The notes below the pieces were generated by a model. It made no database searches and had not been told where the DNA came from. It saw only the letters and a list, made by a program, of their open reading frames with translations. Below are positions 46,148-55,575 of a DNA stretch of 64,000 nt, in pieces. This DNA is from Gammaproteobacteria bacterium (lineage in GTDB: Bacteria; Pseudomonadota; Gammaproteobacteria; HK1), in assembly GCA_022824305.1 (NCBI GenBank), contig JAJEAD010000071.1:62001-126000 (forward strand). Direction: 5' to 3'. Every line of letters begins with the position of its first letter. Within the stretch, counting starts at the first letter, position 1. Made by a program: the position numbers and the translations under genes.

Positions 46148-46845
46148 GCAGTCAAGGACCAGAGCCCGCGCGGGACGAGCAGACCGAGCAGGAGGTGGCC
46201 GACTACCTGAGGGAGAACCCGGATTTTCTCGTCCGCCATCCCGAGCTCGTGGAGGAGCTTCGCGTGCCGCACACCTTCGGCGAAGCGGTGTCGCTGCTGG
46301 AGTACCAGTCGAAGCGCCTGCGCGAGGAGAATCGCGACCTGCGGCAGCGTCTCGGGGACCTGGTCCGCAACGCCCGCGAGAACGAAGAGCTCAGCCGGCG
46401 GGTGCACGACCTGAGCCTCGAGGTAATGGAGTGCGGCAGCGCCGACGAGCTCTTCAGCTGTCTCTACCAGGGCTTGCCGGATCACTTCGGCGCCGAGTTC
46501 ACCGCGCTGCGGGTGTTCACCTCGCCGGCATCGTCCTGGGATGCGGGTCTCGCCGAGTTCGCCGGCGAGGCGGCGCCGGAGCGCGAGCTCTTCGACGCCC
46601 TGCTCTCGAGCGCTCGCCCCCTGTGCGGCTCGCCCGGCCGCGACCAGGCCGAGTACCTGTTCGGTGAGCAGGCCGAAGAGGTCGAGTCGGGCGCTCTGAT
46701 TCCGCTCGGTCGATCTTCGCCGGTCGGGGTGCTCGCGATAGGGAGCCGGGATCCGGAGCGCTATTCGAGCAGCATGGGCACGGTGTTCCTGCGCCAGATC
46801 GGAGCGCTCGTGACCCGGGCTCTCGAGCGCCACCTGACGCACTGA
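46144..46845 (+). CDS. DUF484 family protein (GAF-like)
   Basis: The 233-residue protein starts MSSQGPEPARDEQTEQEVADYLRENPDF. It continues with LEYQSKRLREENRDLRQRL, a coiled coil at about residues 50-95, then a GAF-like sensor fold to the C-terminus (LIPLGRSSPVGVLAIGSRDP). This is DUF484 (YigA-like), conserved between dapF and xerC; its biochemical role is unknown. Overlap with dapF (ATGA) and a 9-bp gap to xerC indicate one operon. Confidence 0.9.
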   Translation: MSSQGPEPARDEQTEQEVADYLRENPDFLVRHPELVEELRVPHTFGEAVSLLEYQSKRLREENRDLRQRLGDLVRNARENEELSRRVHDLSLEVMECGSADELFSCLYQGLPDHFGAEFTALRVFTSPASSWDAGLAEFAGEAAPERELFDALLSSARPLCGSPGRDQAEYLFGEQAEEVESGALIPLGRSSPVGVLAIGSRDPERYSSSMGTVFLRQIGALVTRALERHLTH

Positions 46846-46854
46846 GCGCGAGCA

Positions 46855-47784
46855 ATGCCGTCTTCGCCTTCACGTACGGCCGGGTCTGAGGCGCTCTCGG
46901 GACCGCTTGCGGCCTTCGAGGGGAGCCTGCGTTTCGAGCGGAGGATGTCCGCGCACACCGTTGCCGCCTACATGGGGGATCTCGAGCGCTTCGCGGAGTT
47001 CGTGCAGCGAAGCGGGACGAGCGGCTGGCACGACGTCACCGCGACCCTCGTGCAGAGCTTCGTTGCGCTCCGTCACCGGCAGGGCATCGGTCCAAGGAGC
47101 CTCCAGCGAACCCTGTCGGCCATTCGCGCCTTCTTTCGCTACGGGATGGATCAGGGCTCGTTTTCCGGCAATCCCGCGGCCGGCGTGCGGGCCCCGCGCG
47201 CGCCGGCGAAGCTGCCGGAGCTGCTCGAGGTGGATCGCGTGGGAGCCCTGCTCGATTTCGATCCCGAAGATCTGCTTGCGCTGCGGGACCGGGCCATGCT
47301 GGAGCTGCTCTATTCCTGCGGTCTGCGCCTCTCCGAGCTCGTCGGTCTGGACCTCAAGGACCTCGATCTGCGCGATGCCATGGTCGAAGTGACGGGCAAG
47401 GGGGGCAAGGGCCGCCGGCTTCCGGTCGGCAGATACGCCCTCGACGCGCTCAACGCCTGGCTCGCCCGCCGGCGCGAGCTCGCTTCTCCCGGGGAGAGGG
47501 CGCTCTTCGTGAGCCGCCTGGGCCGGCGCATTTCAAGGCGATCGGTGGCGGCCCGTCTCGACGAGTGGGTGCGTCGGAGAGGGCTCGGCGGCAAGGTCCA
47601 CCCGCACATGCTGCGCCACTCCTTCGCCAGCCACCTCCTCGAGTCGAGCGGCGATCTGCGCGCGGTGCAGGAGCTGCTCGGTCACTCCGACATCAGCACC
47701 ACCCAGGTCTATACCCACCTGGACTTTCAGCACCTTGCCAGGGTCTACGACCGTTCGCACCCCCGGGCGCGGCGCCGATCCTGA
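46855..47784 (+). CDS. xerC: Tyrosine recombinase XerC
   Basis: XerC with XerD resolves chromosome dimers at dif. The 309-residue protein shows the complete catalytic set: Arg158 (CGLRLSEL), Lys182 (GKGGKG), His251 and Arg254 (HMLRHSF), His277 (LLGHSD) and nucleophile Tyr286 (QVYTHLD). The operon position after dapF-DUF484 identifies it as XerC rather than XerD. It is unlike the two integrases at 7.8-10.3 kb, which have an Arm-binding domain. Confidence 0.96.
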   Translation: MPSSPSRTAGSEALSGPLAAFEGSLRFERRMSAHTVAAYMGDLERFAEFVQRSGTSGWHDVTATLVQSFVALRHRQGIGPRSLQRTLSAIRAFFRYGMDQGSFSGNPAAGVRAPRAPAKLPELLEVDRVGALLDFDPEDLLALRDRAMLELLYSCGLRLSELVGLDLKDLDLRDAMVEVTGKGGKGRRLPVGRYALDALNAWLARRRELASPGERALFVSRLGRRISRRSVAARLDEWVRRRGLGGKVHPHMLRHSFASHLLESSGDLRAVQELLGHSDISTTQVYTHLDFQHLARVYDRSHPRARRRS

Positions 47785-47822
47785 TTGCCGAGCGCCCCGG
47801 CGCGGGCCGACCACCAGGCATC

Positions 47823-47955
47823 CCGGTGTGCTGCCTCACAAACAGGTTGAAACAGTTCCAGCGCTGCGATGAGTCCAGGAGTGTTCGGAGACAGAGACAT
47901 ACGCACGCAATGGCCCTCACCAGGCGATGATCGCGTTTGTGAGGCAGCACACTGG
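47823..47955. repeat. 133-bp element with 21-bp terminal inverted repeats between xerC and hslV
   Basis: GTGTGCTGCCTCACAAAC at 47826-47843 is matched perfectly by its reverse complement at 47935-47952. With one mismatch the arms extend to 47823 and 47955. The 91-bp interior has no gene. Size and symmetry suggest a MITE-like insertion or a large RNA stem-loop after xerC. No convincing target-site duplication flanks it, no second copy was noticed in the window, and there is no U-tract for an intrinsic terminator. Confidence 0.75.
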
Positions 47956-47957
47956 TA

Positions 47958-48056
47958 CCTTTGCGCAGTGATTCCGGCCGGTCGATGTGACGCAGATAGA
48001 ACCACAGCGAAGTCCAAGTGCTTGATTTTCAATCGACCATAATCACTGTGCAAAGG
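47958..48056 (+). promoter_or_regulatory. Inverted repeat able to sequester the hslV ribosome-binding site
   Basis: CCTTTGCGCAGTGATT (47958-47973) is the reverse complement, with one mismatch, of AATCACTGTGCAAAGG (48041-48056). The right arm contains AAAGG (48052-48056), the only ribosome-binding site for hslV at 48063; in RNA it would pair with CCTTT at 47958-47962. If the transcript starts upstream of 47958 this would be a temperature- or factor-sensitive translational switch. A CATAAT at 48038-48043 could instead mark a promoter, in which case the repeat acts as DNA. The element abuts the preceding 133-bp inverted repeat. Confidence 0.5.
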
Positions 48057-48062
48057 CACTAG

Positions 48063-48614
48063 ATGACGCTCTTTCACGGTACTACGGTGTTGGCGGTGCG
48101 CCGGGGGGTGCACGTCGCCATGGGGGGCGACGGCCAGGTGTCCTTCGGCGACACCGTCATGAAGGGCAATGCCCGCAAGGTGCAGCGCCGCTACCACGAT
48201 CGCGTCCTGGTCGGATTCGCGGGAGGCACCGCGGATGCCTTCACCCTCGTGGAACGCTTCGAGGGCAAGCTCGAAAAGCACCAGGGCAACCTGGTCCGTT
48301 CGGCGGTGGAACTGGCCCGCGACTGGCGAAGCGATCGAGTGCTGCGCCGGCTCGAGGCCCTGCTCCTGGTCGCGGATGCCCGCTCCACTCTCGTGGTATC
48401 GGGTAACGGAGACGTGATCGAGCCCGAGTATGACGCGGTCGCGATTGGCTCCGGGGGGGGCTACGCCCTGGCGGCGGCACGGGGACTGCTCGCGAACACC
48501 GAACTTCCGGCGCGCGCGATCGTGGAGCAGGGGTTACGGATTGCCGCCGACATCTGCATCTACACCAACACCGAACTCACCATCGAGGAGCTCGTCGACG
48601 CGGAGTCCGCGTGA
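48063..48614 (+). CDS. hslV: ATP-dependent protease subunit HslV (ClpQ)
   Basis: HslV is the proteasome-like peptidase of the HslVU heat-shock protease. The 183-residue protein starts [14 protein letters not shown]. Self-processing after HG would expose the catalytic Thr7, as in orthologues with a short propeptide (E. coli has only Met before the Thr). [20 protein letters not shown] and [12 protein letters not shown] are diagnostic. An AAAGG site lies 6 nt upstream within an inverted repeat. hslU follows directly. Confidence 0.97.
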   Translation: MTLFHGTTVLAVRRGVHVAMGGDGQVSFGDTVMKGNARKVQRRYHDRVLVGFAGGTADAFTLVERFEGKLEKHQGNLVRSAVELARDWRSDRVLRRLEALLLVADARSTLVVSGNGDVIEPEYDAVAIGSGGGYALAAARGLLANTELPARAIVEQGLRIAADICIYTNTELTIEELVDAESA

Positions 48615-48646
48615 CGGAAGCGTCACGCTTCGCCGGCATTGGTCCC

Positions 48647-49975
48647 ATGTCGTACATGACCCCCCGGGAAATCGTCCACGAGCTGGACAAGCACATCGTC
48701 GGTCAGCGGCGTGCGAAGCGCGCGGTCGCCATCGCGCTGCGCGATCGGTGGCGCCGCACCCAGATCGACGAGGAGCTGCGCCAGGAGATAACCCCGAAGA
48801 ACATCCTGATGATCGGACCGACCGGGGTCGGCAAGACCGAGATTGCGAGGCGCCTCGCACGTCTTGCCAATGCTCCCTTCATCAAGGTCGAGGCGACGAA
48901 GTTCACCGAGGTGGGCTACGTGGGGCGCGACGTCGAGTCGATCATCCGGGATCTCGCCGACATCGCGGTGAAGAAGAACCGCGAGCAGGCGATGGAAAAG
49001 GTGCGCAGCCACGCGGAAGAGGCGGCGGAAGAGCGCGTGCTCGACGTCCTGCTGCGACCGGCCCGGGGGGGAGCCGAGGACTCCGGCGGCGAGGACATGG
49101 CTTCGACGCGCCAGAAGTTCCGCAAGATGCTCCGCGAGGGCCGACTCGACGACCGTGAGCTGGAGATCGAGGTGAGCGCGCCCAGCGTGGGGGTCGAGAT
49201 AGTGTCCCCGCCCGGGATGGAGGATCTCACTTCGCAGTTGCAGGGCATGTTCCAGAACATGTCGAGCGCCGGCACCCGGACCCGGAAGATGCCGGTCAAG
49301 TCCGCGCTCACCCTGCTCGGCGACGAGGAGGCGGGCAAGATGGTCGACGAGGAGGAGATAAAGACCGCCGCCCGGCGCGACGTGGAGGAGAACGGCATCG
49401 TCTTCATCGACGAGATAGACAAGGTGTCAAGACGGGCCGAGACCGCCTCCGTCGACGTTTCCCGCGAGGGGGTGCAACGCGACCTGCTCCCGTTGGTCGA
49501 AGGCAGCACCGTGTCGACCAAGTACGGCATGATCAGGACCGACCACATCCTCTTCATCGCATCCGGCGCCTTCCACCTTGCCCGGCCCTCGGACCTCATT
49601 CCCGAGCTGCAGGGGCGCCTGCCCATTCGGGTCGAGCTGGACGCGCTCGGAGTCGACGACTTCGTGCGGATCCTCACCGAGCCCGACGCCTCGCTCACCG
49701 AGCAGTACACGGCGCTGATGGAAACCGAGGGCATTGCGCTCGAGTTCACGGAGTCCTCCCTCGCGCGCATCGCCGAGGTCGCCTGGCAGGTGAACGAGAG
49801 CACGGAGAACATCGGAGCGCGGCGCCTGCACACGGTGCTCGAGCGTCTGCTCGAGAGCGTATCCTTCGAGGCGCCGGATCGACCGGACGGATTGGTTCGC
49901 ATCGACGCGGACTACGTCGACGAGCGTCTCGGCGATCTGATCAAGGACGACGATCTCGCCAACTTCATTCTCTGA
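48647..49975 (+). CDS. hslU: ATP-dependent protease ATPase subunit HslU (ClpY)
   Basis: HslU is the AAA+ unfoldase partner of HslV. The protein (442 residues from ATG 48647, [19 protein letters not shown]) has Walker [15 protein letters not shown], a pore motif in the [14 protein letters not shown] stretch, the intermediate I-domain, Walker [10 protein letters not shown], and the C-terminal [15 protein letters not shown] plus terminal FIL that docks into HslV. An alternative GTG at 48611 overlaps the hslV stop (GTGA) and has a GGAG site. It would add 12 residues absent from the family, so the ATG is chosen on homology. Confidence 0.96.
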   Translation: MSYMTPREIVHELDKHIVGQRRAKRAVAIALRDRWRRTQIDEELRQEITPKNILMIGPTGVGKTEIARRLARLANAPFIKVEATKFTEVGYVGRDVESIIRDLADIAVKKNREQAMEKVRSHAEEAAEERVLDVLLRPARGGAEDSGGEDMASTRQKFRKMLREGRLDDRELEIEVSAPSVGVEIVSPPGMEDLTSQLQGMFQNMSSAGTRTRKMPVKSALTLLGDEEAGKMVDEEEIKTAARRDVEENGIVFIDEIDKVSRRAETASVDVSREGVQRDLLPLVEGSTVSTKYGMIRTDHILFIASGAFHLARPSDLIPELQGRLPIRVELDALGVDDFVRILTEPDASLTEQYTALMETEGIALEFTESSLARIAEVAWQVNESTENIGARRLHTVLERLLESVSFEAPDRPDGLVRIDADYVDERLGDLIKDDDLANFIL

Positions 49976-50017
49976 CGGCGATTCGCGCCGGCCCTCTCCG
50001 AGACGAGGTGAGCCGAA

Positions 50018-50368
50018 TTGAGCGTGGTTCCTACCGAACTCAGCTACCACCAGAAGTCCCGGCGCCTCGAGGTGGCGTTCGAAGGCGGTGAGCGCTACTC
50101 GCTTTCGGCCGAGTTCCTCCGCGTGTACTCGCCTTCGGCGGAGGTGCGGGGGCACGGACCGGGCCAGGAGGTGCTGCAGACCGGCAAGCGCCACGTGGCC
50201 ATCGTGCACATCGAGCCGGTCGGAAACTATGCGGTGTGCCTGCACTTCGACGACGGGCATCGCTCCGGGATCTACTCCTGGGACGAGCTCCTCTGGCTCG
50301 GCGAGAACCGCGACCAGCTCTGGGCACGCTATCTGGAGCTTCTGGACGAGGCCGGAGCGGAACGTTGA
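50018..50368 (+). CDS. DUF971 (GBBH-like N-terminal) protein
   Basis: The 116-residue protein reads PTELSYHQKSRRLEVAFEGG, LSAEFLRVYSPSAEVRGHG, VAIVHIEPVGNYAVCLHFDDG and SGIYSWDELLWLG, the complete DUF971 domain otherwise found at the N-terminus of gamma-butyrobetaine hydroxylase. Stand-alone copies between hslU and ubiE are common in gammaproteobacteria. A role in Fe-S or metal handling has been suggested for the fold but is not proven. It starts at a TTG (50018) behind GAGGTGA and overlaps the ubiE start by four bases. Confidence 0.9.
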   Translation: MSVVPTELSYHQKSRRLEVAFEGGERYSLSAEFLRVYSPSAEVRGHGPGQEVLQTGKRHVAIVHIEPVGNYAVCLHFDDGHRSGIYSWDELLWLGENRDQLWARYLELLDEAGAER

Positions 50369-51132
50369 AGGAGTCGCAGCGCCGGGCGGAGGGCGCCGAG
50401 GTGGATTTCGGTTTCGAGCGGGTGCGTCCGGCGGAGAAGCGGGAGAGGGTGAAGGAGGTCTTCGACACGGTCGCCGAACGCTATGACCTGATGAACGATC
50501 TCATGTCCTTCGGACTGCACCGGGCGTGGAAGCGCCTCGCGGTCGCGCTGGGCAGGGTTCGTCCCGGCCAGCGCGTCCTGGACCTCGCGGCCGGTACCGG
50601 GGACATGGCGAGTCTGCTCTCGGAACGGACCGGCCCCCGTGGTCAGGTCGTCGTCGCCGACATCAATCCCCGCATGCTCGCGCGCGCGCGCGCCAGGCTG
50701 GTGGATCGGGGGCACGTGGCGGGAGTGAGCTACGCCATCGGCGACGCGGAGTCGCTGCCCTTCGCCGAGGGCCGCTTCCATTGCGTGTGCATCGCATTCG
50801 GCCTGCGGAACGTGACGCGCAAGGAACGGGCGCTCGAGTCCATGTACAGGGTGCTGCGTCCCGGCGGACAGGCGTTGATCCTGGAGTTTTCCCGGCTCGT
50901 CCTGCCGGCGCTCGCGCCCCTGTACGATGCATACTCCTTCAGGGCCATCCCCGAGCTGGGCCGCATCGTGACCGGAAGCGCTGAACCCTACCGCTATCTC
51001 GCGGAGTCGATCCGCATGCATCCCGATCAATCGGCCCTCCAGGAGATGATGGAGAGGGCGGGTTTCGAGCGCTGCCGTTTCCACAATCTGAGCGCCGGCG
51101 TCGTGGCGCTGCATCGGGGCTGCAAGCTCTGA
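50365..51132 (+). CDS. ubiE: Ubiquinone/menaquinone C-methyltransferase UbiE
   Basis: The 255-residue SAM enzyme has VFDTVAERYDLMNDLMSFGLH, motif I VLDLAAGTGD, FGLRNVTRKERAL and the C-terminal SIRMHPDQSALQEMM, all diagnostic. It C-methylates the demethoxy-quinol ring. The start is a TTG at 50365, overlapping the DUF971 stop (TTGA); an alternative GTG at 50401 has a GGAGGG site but would remove part of the usual N-terminus. It is the first gene of ubiE-ubiJ-ubiB. Confidence 0.96.
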   Translation: MKESQRRAEGAEVDFGFERVRPAEKRERVKEVFDTVAERYDLMNDLMSFGLHRAWKRLAVALGRVRPGQRVLDLAAGTGDMASLLSERTGPRGQVVVADINPRMLARARARLVDRGHVAGVSYAIGDAESLPFAEGRFHCVCIAFGLRNVTRKERALESMYRVLRPGGQALILEFSRLVLPALAPLYDAYSFRAIPELGRIVTGSAEPYRYLAESIRMHPDQSALQEMMERAGFERCRFHNLSAGVVALHRGCKL

Positions 51133-51172
51133 CGCGGGTCGGAGCCGGCGGACGACGTCGGGAGGCCAGGGG

Positions 51173-51814
51173 GTGAGCACGGCCGGATCTGCGCTCGGAC
51201 TGCTGGACTGGGCCGTCAACCGTGCCCTTGCCGCGGACGCGGAAGCGCGAGAGCACCTGCAGGAGATTGACGGAGCACGGATCCGTTTCGTGGCCGAGCC
51301 CGTCCCCGGCGCCCTTGACTTCACGGTGCGAGGACAGCGGGTGGTGGTGAGCCGGCCCGGCGGGACGGAAGGGGAGGAAGCGGAGGCGGCCGACCTGACG
51401 ATCACGGGCCCCGTGCCGGCACTCCTTCGTCTGCTCGCGCTTCGCGACGCGACGGACGAGACCATCCCTGAGGGTGTCTCGTTGCGCGGCGACCACTCGA
51501 TCGCCCGGCACCTACGCCGCCTCGCCCGCAGCTATCGCTTCGACTGGGAAGAAGTGCTGGCCGGATTCCTGGGTGACGCACTTGCGCACGAGGCGGCGCG
51601 CGGGGCGAGGACGGGGGCGCGCGCCACCCGCAGGGCAGCCGGAGCCCTGTCCCGGGATTTCGCGGAGTACCTGACTGAAGAGAGCGCGATGGTGGCGGGC
51701 GCGCCCGCGCTCGCGCGCTTCCTCGCCGAGGTGGACGAAGTGCGTGACGATGTCGAGCGCCTCGAGGCGCGCGTCGCCGCGCTGTCCCGGCGGCTGGAAG
51801 AACAAGAGCCGTGA
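51173..51814 (+). CDS. ubiJ: Ubiquinone biosynthesis accessory factor UbiJ (SCP2 domain)
   Basis: The 213-residue protein has an N-terminal SCP2-like lipid-binding domain ([29 protein letters not shown]) and a C-terminal coiled coil ([19 protein letters not shown]). UbiJ with UbiK organises the soluble Ubi metabolon around hydrophobic intermediates. The GTG at 51173 has GGGAGG upstream. Position between ubiE and ubiB is the conserved order; the sequence itself is weakly conserved in the family. Confidence 0.9.
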   Translation: MSTAGSALGLLDWAVNRALAADAEAREHLQEIDGARIRFVAEPVPGALDFTVRGQRVVVSRPGGTEGEEAEAADLTITGPVPALLRLLALRDATDETIPEGVSLRGDHSIARHLRRLARSYRFDWEEVLAGFLGDALAHEAARGARTGARATRRAAGALSRDFAEYLTEESAMVAGAPALARFLAEVDEVRDDVERLEARVAALSRRLEEQEP

Positions 51815-53478
51815 AACGACTGGGCCAGGCCCTGCGCCTCCTCTACATCAATGCGATTCTCGTCCGACATGGGCTCGACGAGATCATCCTGGCCGCGCCG
51901 CCGTTCCGATCTCTTCGCTTCCTGCTCTACCTGCTGCCCTGGAACTGGGTGCGCCGGCGGCCGAGGGAGGCCCGATCGGTGCGCATCCGCCGGGCCCTGG
52001 AAGACCTCGGCCCGATCTTCGTCGAGTTCGGACAGATCCTCTCCACCCGGCGCGATCTCCTTCCCGAGGACATCGGAGACGAGCTGGCCGGCCTGCAGGA
52101 CCGCGTTCCTCCCTTCCCGGGTTCCGAGGCGCGCCGCATCATCGAGCGATCGCTCGGCCGAAGCGTGGACGAGCTCTTCGAGAGCTTCGACGAGGAGCCG
52201 CTCGCGTCCGCATCGATCGCCCAGGTGCATTCCGCACGCCTGGCCGACGGACAGGAGGTGGCGGTCAAGGTAGTGCGGCCGGGCATCGAGGCGGAGATCC
52301 GTCGCGACGTCGGGCTGCTCTACTGGATCGCCGGGCTCGCCGAGCGCTACCTCGGCCTCGGTCGCCGCCTGCGCCCCGTGGATGTGGTCGCACAGTACGA
52401 GACCACCATCCTCGACGAGCTCGACCTGATGCGCGAAGCGGCTTCGGCGTCACAGCTCCGGCGCAACTTCGAGCACAGCGAGCTCCTGTACGTACCCCGG
52501 GTGTACTGGCCCTACACGCGTCCGGACGTCATGGTGATGGAACGAATCACGGGCATACCGGTCAACGACGTGGGGCAGCTCGAACGTCACGGGTTCGATC
52601 TCGAGAAGCTGGCGTCGCGCGGAGTGGAGATCTTCTTCACCCAGTTGATGCGGGACAATTTCTTCCACGCGGACATGCATCCGGGAAACATCTTCGTGTC
52701 CACGGAAAATCCGGCGCGCCCGAGCTACATCGCGGTGGACTTCGGCATCATGGGCAGCCTCACCCCCGAGGATCAGAGGTACCTCGCCGAGAACCTGCTC
52801 GCATTCTTCAACCGGGACTACCTGAGGGTGGCGGAATTGCACGTGCAATCGGGCTGGGTGCCGGCGGGAACCCGGGTGAACGAGTTCGAAGCCGCAATCC
52901 GCAGCGTCTGCGAGCCGATATTCGCGCGCCCCCTGAAGGAGATCTCCTTCGGCCGCCTGCTGATGCGACTGTTCAGAGTTGCCCATCGCTTCCACATGGA
53001 GGTGCAGCCCCAGCTTCTGCTGCTGCAGAAGACCCTGCTCAACGTCGAGGGCCTCGGACGGCAGCTCTACCCGGACCTCGACCTGTGGCAGAGCGCGAAG
53101 CCGCTTCTCGAGCAGTGGATGGACCGCCAGCTCGGCCTCGGGGCCGCATGGCGGGAGCTGAAGCGCCAGGCGCCGCGCTGGAGCGAAATCCTGCCCACCT
53201 TGCCCTCGCTGGCGCACGAGGTGCTCCGGCAGGCGCGCCATGGACAATTGCAGGTCGAGATCGCGTCGCGGGATTTCGAGGGAATCAGGCGCGAAGTGCG
53301 TCGTGCGAACCGGCGCACGGTGCTGGCGGTGATCGGCTCGGCGCTCGTCGTCAGCGCGGTGATCTGCGCGGGGGCCGGAGCTCCGGGTCCCGTCCTCTGG
53401 GGGGCTCCTCTCCTCGGATGGACGCTGGGGGCCCTGGGCGCGGCGATGCTCCTGGCGGCGTGGCCGGCCAGGGACTGA
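51811..53478 (+). CDS. ubiB: Atypical kinase/ATPase UbiB, ubiquinone biosynthesis
   Basis: The 555-residue membrane-associated protein contains the UbiB landmarks [36 protein letters not shown] (nucleotide Lys), [10 protein letters not shown] (catalytic loop) and VDFGIMG (DFG-like). Two C-terminal hydrophobic helices follow ([17 protein letters not shown] and a second). The signature KxGQ motif reads EFGQ (V-E-F-G-Q), so its Lys is replaced by Glu. The GTG at 51811 overlaps the ubiJ stop (GTGA). The gene converges on ctpA with a 13-bp gap. Confidence 0.95.
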   Translation: MKRLGQALRLLYINAILVRHGLDEIILAAPPFRSLRFLLYLLPWNWVRRRPREARSVRIRRALEDLGPIFVEFGQILSTRRDLLPEDIGDELAGLQDRVPPFPGSEARRIIERSLGRSVDELFESFDEEPLASASIAQVHSARLADGQEVAVKVVRPGIEAEIRRDVGLLYWIAGLAERYLGLGRRLRPVDVVAQYETTILDELDLMREAASASQLRRNFEHSELLYVPRVYWPYTRPDVMVMERITGIPVNDVGQLERHGFDLEKLASRGVEIFFTQLMRDNFFHADMHPGNIFVSTENPARPSYIAVDFGIMGSLTPEDQRYLAENLLAFFNRDYLRVAELHVQSGWVPAGTRVNEFEAAIRSVCEPIFARPLKEISFGRLLMRLFRVAHRFHMEVQPQLLLLQKTLLNVEGLGRQLYPDLDLWQSAKPLLEQWMDRQLGLGAAWRELKRQAPRWSEILPTLPSLAHEVLRQARHGQLQVEIASRDFEGIRREVRRANRRTVLAVIGSALVVSAVICAGAGAPGPVLWGAPLLGWTLGALGAAMLLAAWPARD

Positions 53479-53491
53479 TGCGCGGGCCCGC

Positions 53492-54802
53492 TCAGACCCC
53501 GGCGCTTCCCAGGATGTCGAGACCCTTGAGCAGGTTCAGGGCTTCGTAGAGGCCGAAGTCCTCTTCCGCGAGGGACCTCTCCGGTGTCGTCCCGGCATCG
53601 CTCGCAGTTTCGTCCTCGGGAGCGCCCTCCTCACCCTCCAGGTGGCCGGCGAGGTCGGATTCCTTGACGCGCCGGCTCTCCGTGTCGAGGCTCGCCACCC
53701 CCAGGGTCTCGAGCTGAATGTCCGGCTTGATCCCGGAAGCCTGGATCGAGCGGCCCGAGGGGGTGAAGTAGCGGGACGTCGTGAGCTTGAGGGCGGAGCC
53801 GTTCTCCATCGGCAGAATGGTCTGCACCGAACCCTTGCCGAAGGTGTCGTTGCCCATGATGACCGCACGACGGTGGTCCTGCAGGGCGCCGGCAACGATT
53901 TCCGACGCGGACGCCGACCCCCCGTCCACCAGCACCACCAGCGGAGCGCCGTCGAGGATGTCGGTGGGTTTGGCGCTGAACTTGAGCTTTGCGTCGTCGA
54001 GGCGACCCTCGGTGTAGACGATGGTGCCCCCGGTGAGGAACGCGTCGGAGACCGATACCGCCGCGCTCAACACGCCACCAGGATTGCTGCGCAGGTCGAG
54101 AATCATTCCTCTGATGCCCCCTTGCACCTCGTCCCCCAGTTCCTTGACCGCGTCGCGCAGGTTCTCGCCCGTGCGCGACTGGAACTGCGTGATGCGCACG
54201 TAGGCGTACTTGTCCTCCAGCAGCCGGCTCTTGACGCTGGTAACGCGGATCACGTCCCGGACGATGGTGATCTTCAGGGGGCCTTCCTCGCCCTGGCGTA
54301 CCACGGTCAGGGTGATCGGGGTGCCCGGCTCGCCCCGCATGATGTTGACCGCCTCCTCCAGGTTCATGCCCTTCACCGGCTTGTCGTCGAGCCGGACCAC
54401 GAGGTCGCCGGCCTGGATGCCGGCGCGGTCCGCCGGCGTGTCGTCGATGGGCGCGATGACGCGAACGAAACCGTCTTCCATTCCCACCTCGATTCCCAGC
54501 CCTCCGAACTCCCCTCGGGTTCCGGTCTGGAGGTCCGCGTAGTCCTCCGGCTCCAGGTAGGCGGAGTGCGGATCGAGCCCCGCGAGCATCCCCTTGATGG
54601 CGTTCGCGAGCAGGGTTCGGTCGTCGATGGCTTCTACGTAATCGGACTTGATCTTGACGAAGACCTCGGTAAACGTGCGCAGGTCCTCGATCGGCAGGGA
54701 GCCGGTGTCCTTCTTCGCCAGCACTCCCTGACCGAAGCTCAGGAGGACTCCGAGCGCCGCCCCGATCCCGAGCACGGCGAGGGCGCGCAGAGGCGTCTTC
54801 AC
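53492..54802 (-). CDS. ctpA: Carboxyl-terminal processing protease (S41 family, CtpA-like)
   Basis: The 436-residue periplasmic protease has an N-terminal signal/anchor (LRALAVLGIGAALGVLLSFG), a PDZ domain (about 95-175: FGGLGIEVGMEDGFVRVIAP), and an S41 catalytic domain with Ser in GGSASASEIVAGAL and the general-base Lys in DTFGKGSVQT. Related proteases trim peptidoglycan hydrolases and lipoproteins. In Pseudomonas the gene follows gpmI and envC near rhodanese-secB; here gpmI and envC are missing and it is divergent from the rhodanese gene. Confidence 0.93.
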   Translation of the reverse strand: MKTPLRALAVLGIGAALGVLLSFGQGVLAKKDTGSLPIEDLRTFTEVFVKIKSDYVEAIDDRTLLANAIKGMLAGLDPHSAYLEPEDYADLQTGTRGEFGGLGIEVGMEDGFVRVIAPIDDTPADRAGIQAGDLVVRLDDKPVKGMNLEEAVNIMRGEPGTPITLTVVRQGEEGPLKITIVRDVIRVTSVKSRLLEDKYAYVRITQFQSRTGENLRDAVKELGDEVQGGIRGMILDLRSNPGGVLSAAVSVSDAFLTGGTIVYTEGRLDDAKLKFSAKPTDILDGAPLVVLVDGGSASASEIVAGALQDHRRAVIMGNDTFGKGSVQTILPMENGSALKLTTSRYFTPSGRSIQASGIKPDIQLETLGVASLDTESRRVKESDLAGHLEGEEGAPEDETASDAGTTPERSLAEEDFGLYEALNLLKGLDILGSAGV

Positions 54803-55065
54803 GAGCGGCTCCGTCGCGCGGAGAGGGTGGGGTTCCGCCGACTGGGGCCGGGAAAGACTGGTGTCATGGAGTTCTCCGTGGCCGGAGCGAGCGCGACGGA
54901 CGAAAAGAGCATACTCGCCGCGACCGAAGCCTTACAAGCAGCCCTCGCGCGTCGATGCCCGCGGGCGTCCGGCCGGCGCATTGCCTGGCATGCCCCGTTG
55001 CTCTAACCTCGCCGGCTCCCTTGAGCCTCGATGGATGCGCTTTCCAGCGCGGTGAGTCCTCCCCG

Positions 55066-55485
55066 ATGCCCCAGTTGCTCGAGTTTCTCTCGAACCATTC
55101 GATCCTCAGCATGACCTTCTTCGTGCTCGCCGGCATGCTGGTCTGGACCTTCGTGGGCCGAGGCGGGTCGAGCCGGGTCGAGCCGGGACGGGCCACTCAG
55201 CTCATCAACCACGAGAACGCGCTGGTCATCGATGTGCGCAGCGATACGGAGTACGCCCAGGGCCACATCGTCAACGCGATCAACCAGCCCCTGGGTGGCC
55301 TCGCGCAGCAGCTCTCCAACCTGGAGAGGTACCGTGACCGCACGATCATCACCGCTTGCCGAAACGGACAGCAGGCGGCGAGCGCGAGCGGTATCCTGCG
55401 CAAGCACGGATTCGAGAAGGTCTTCAGCCTCAGCGGGGGAATCGTCGCGTGGCAGGGGGCGAGCCTGCCCCTGACGAAGGGCTGA
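55066..55485 (+). CDS. Membrane-anchored rhodanese (YibN-like)
   Basis: The 139-residue protein has an N-terminal transmembrane helix (ILSMTFFVLAGMLVWTFVG) and one rhodanese domain with the active-site loop CRNGQQAAS and HIVNAINQP. It would transfer sulfane sulfur at the cytoplasmic side of the inner membrane. The ATG at 55066 is the family start; upstream codons to 54955 lack conservation. It belongs to the rhodanese-grxC-secB-gpsA neighbourhood, but grxC is absent: 90 bp of non-coding DNA separates it from secB. Confidence 0.9.
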   Translation: MPQLLEFLSNHSILSMTFFVLAGMLVWTFVGRGGSSRVEPGRATQLINHENALVIDVRSDTEYAQGHIVNAINQPLGGLAQQLSNLERYRDRTIITACRNGQQAASASGILRKHGFEKVFSLSGGIVAWQGASLPLTKG

Positions 55486-55575
55486 AGGGACGCACCCGGT
55501 CTGGGAGCCGGGTCCGTCGAGGGATAACAGCGCCTCCCCGGACGACGTGGGGACGCCCGAGCGGAGAGAGTCGAG

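Noticed and set aside
48021-48043. Heat-shock sigma promoter for hslV (CTTGAT ... CCATAAT)
   Set aside because: The spacing between the two elements is about ten bases, too short for a sigma-32 or sigma-70 promoter.
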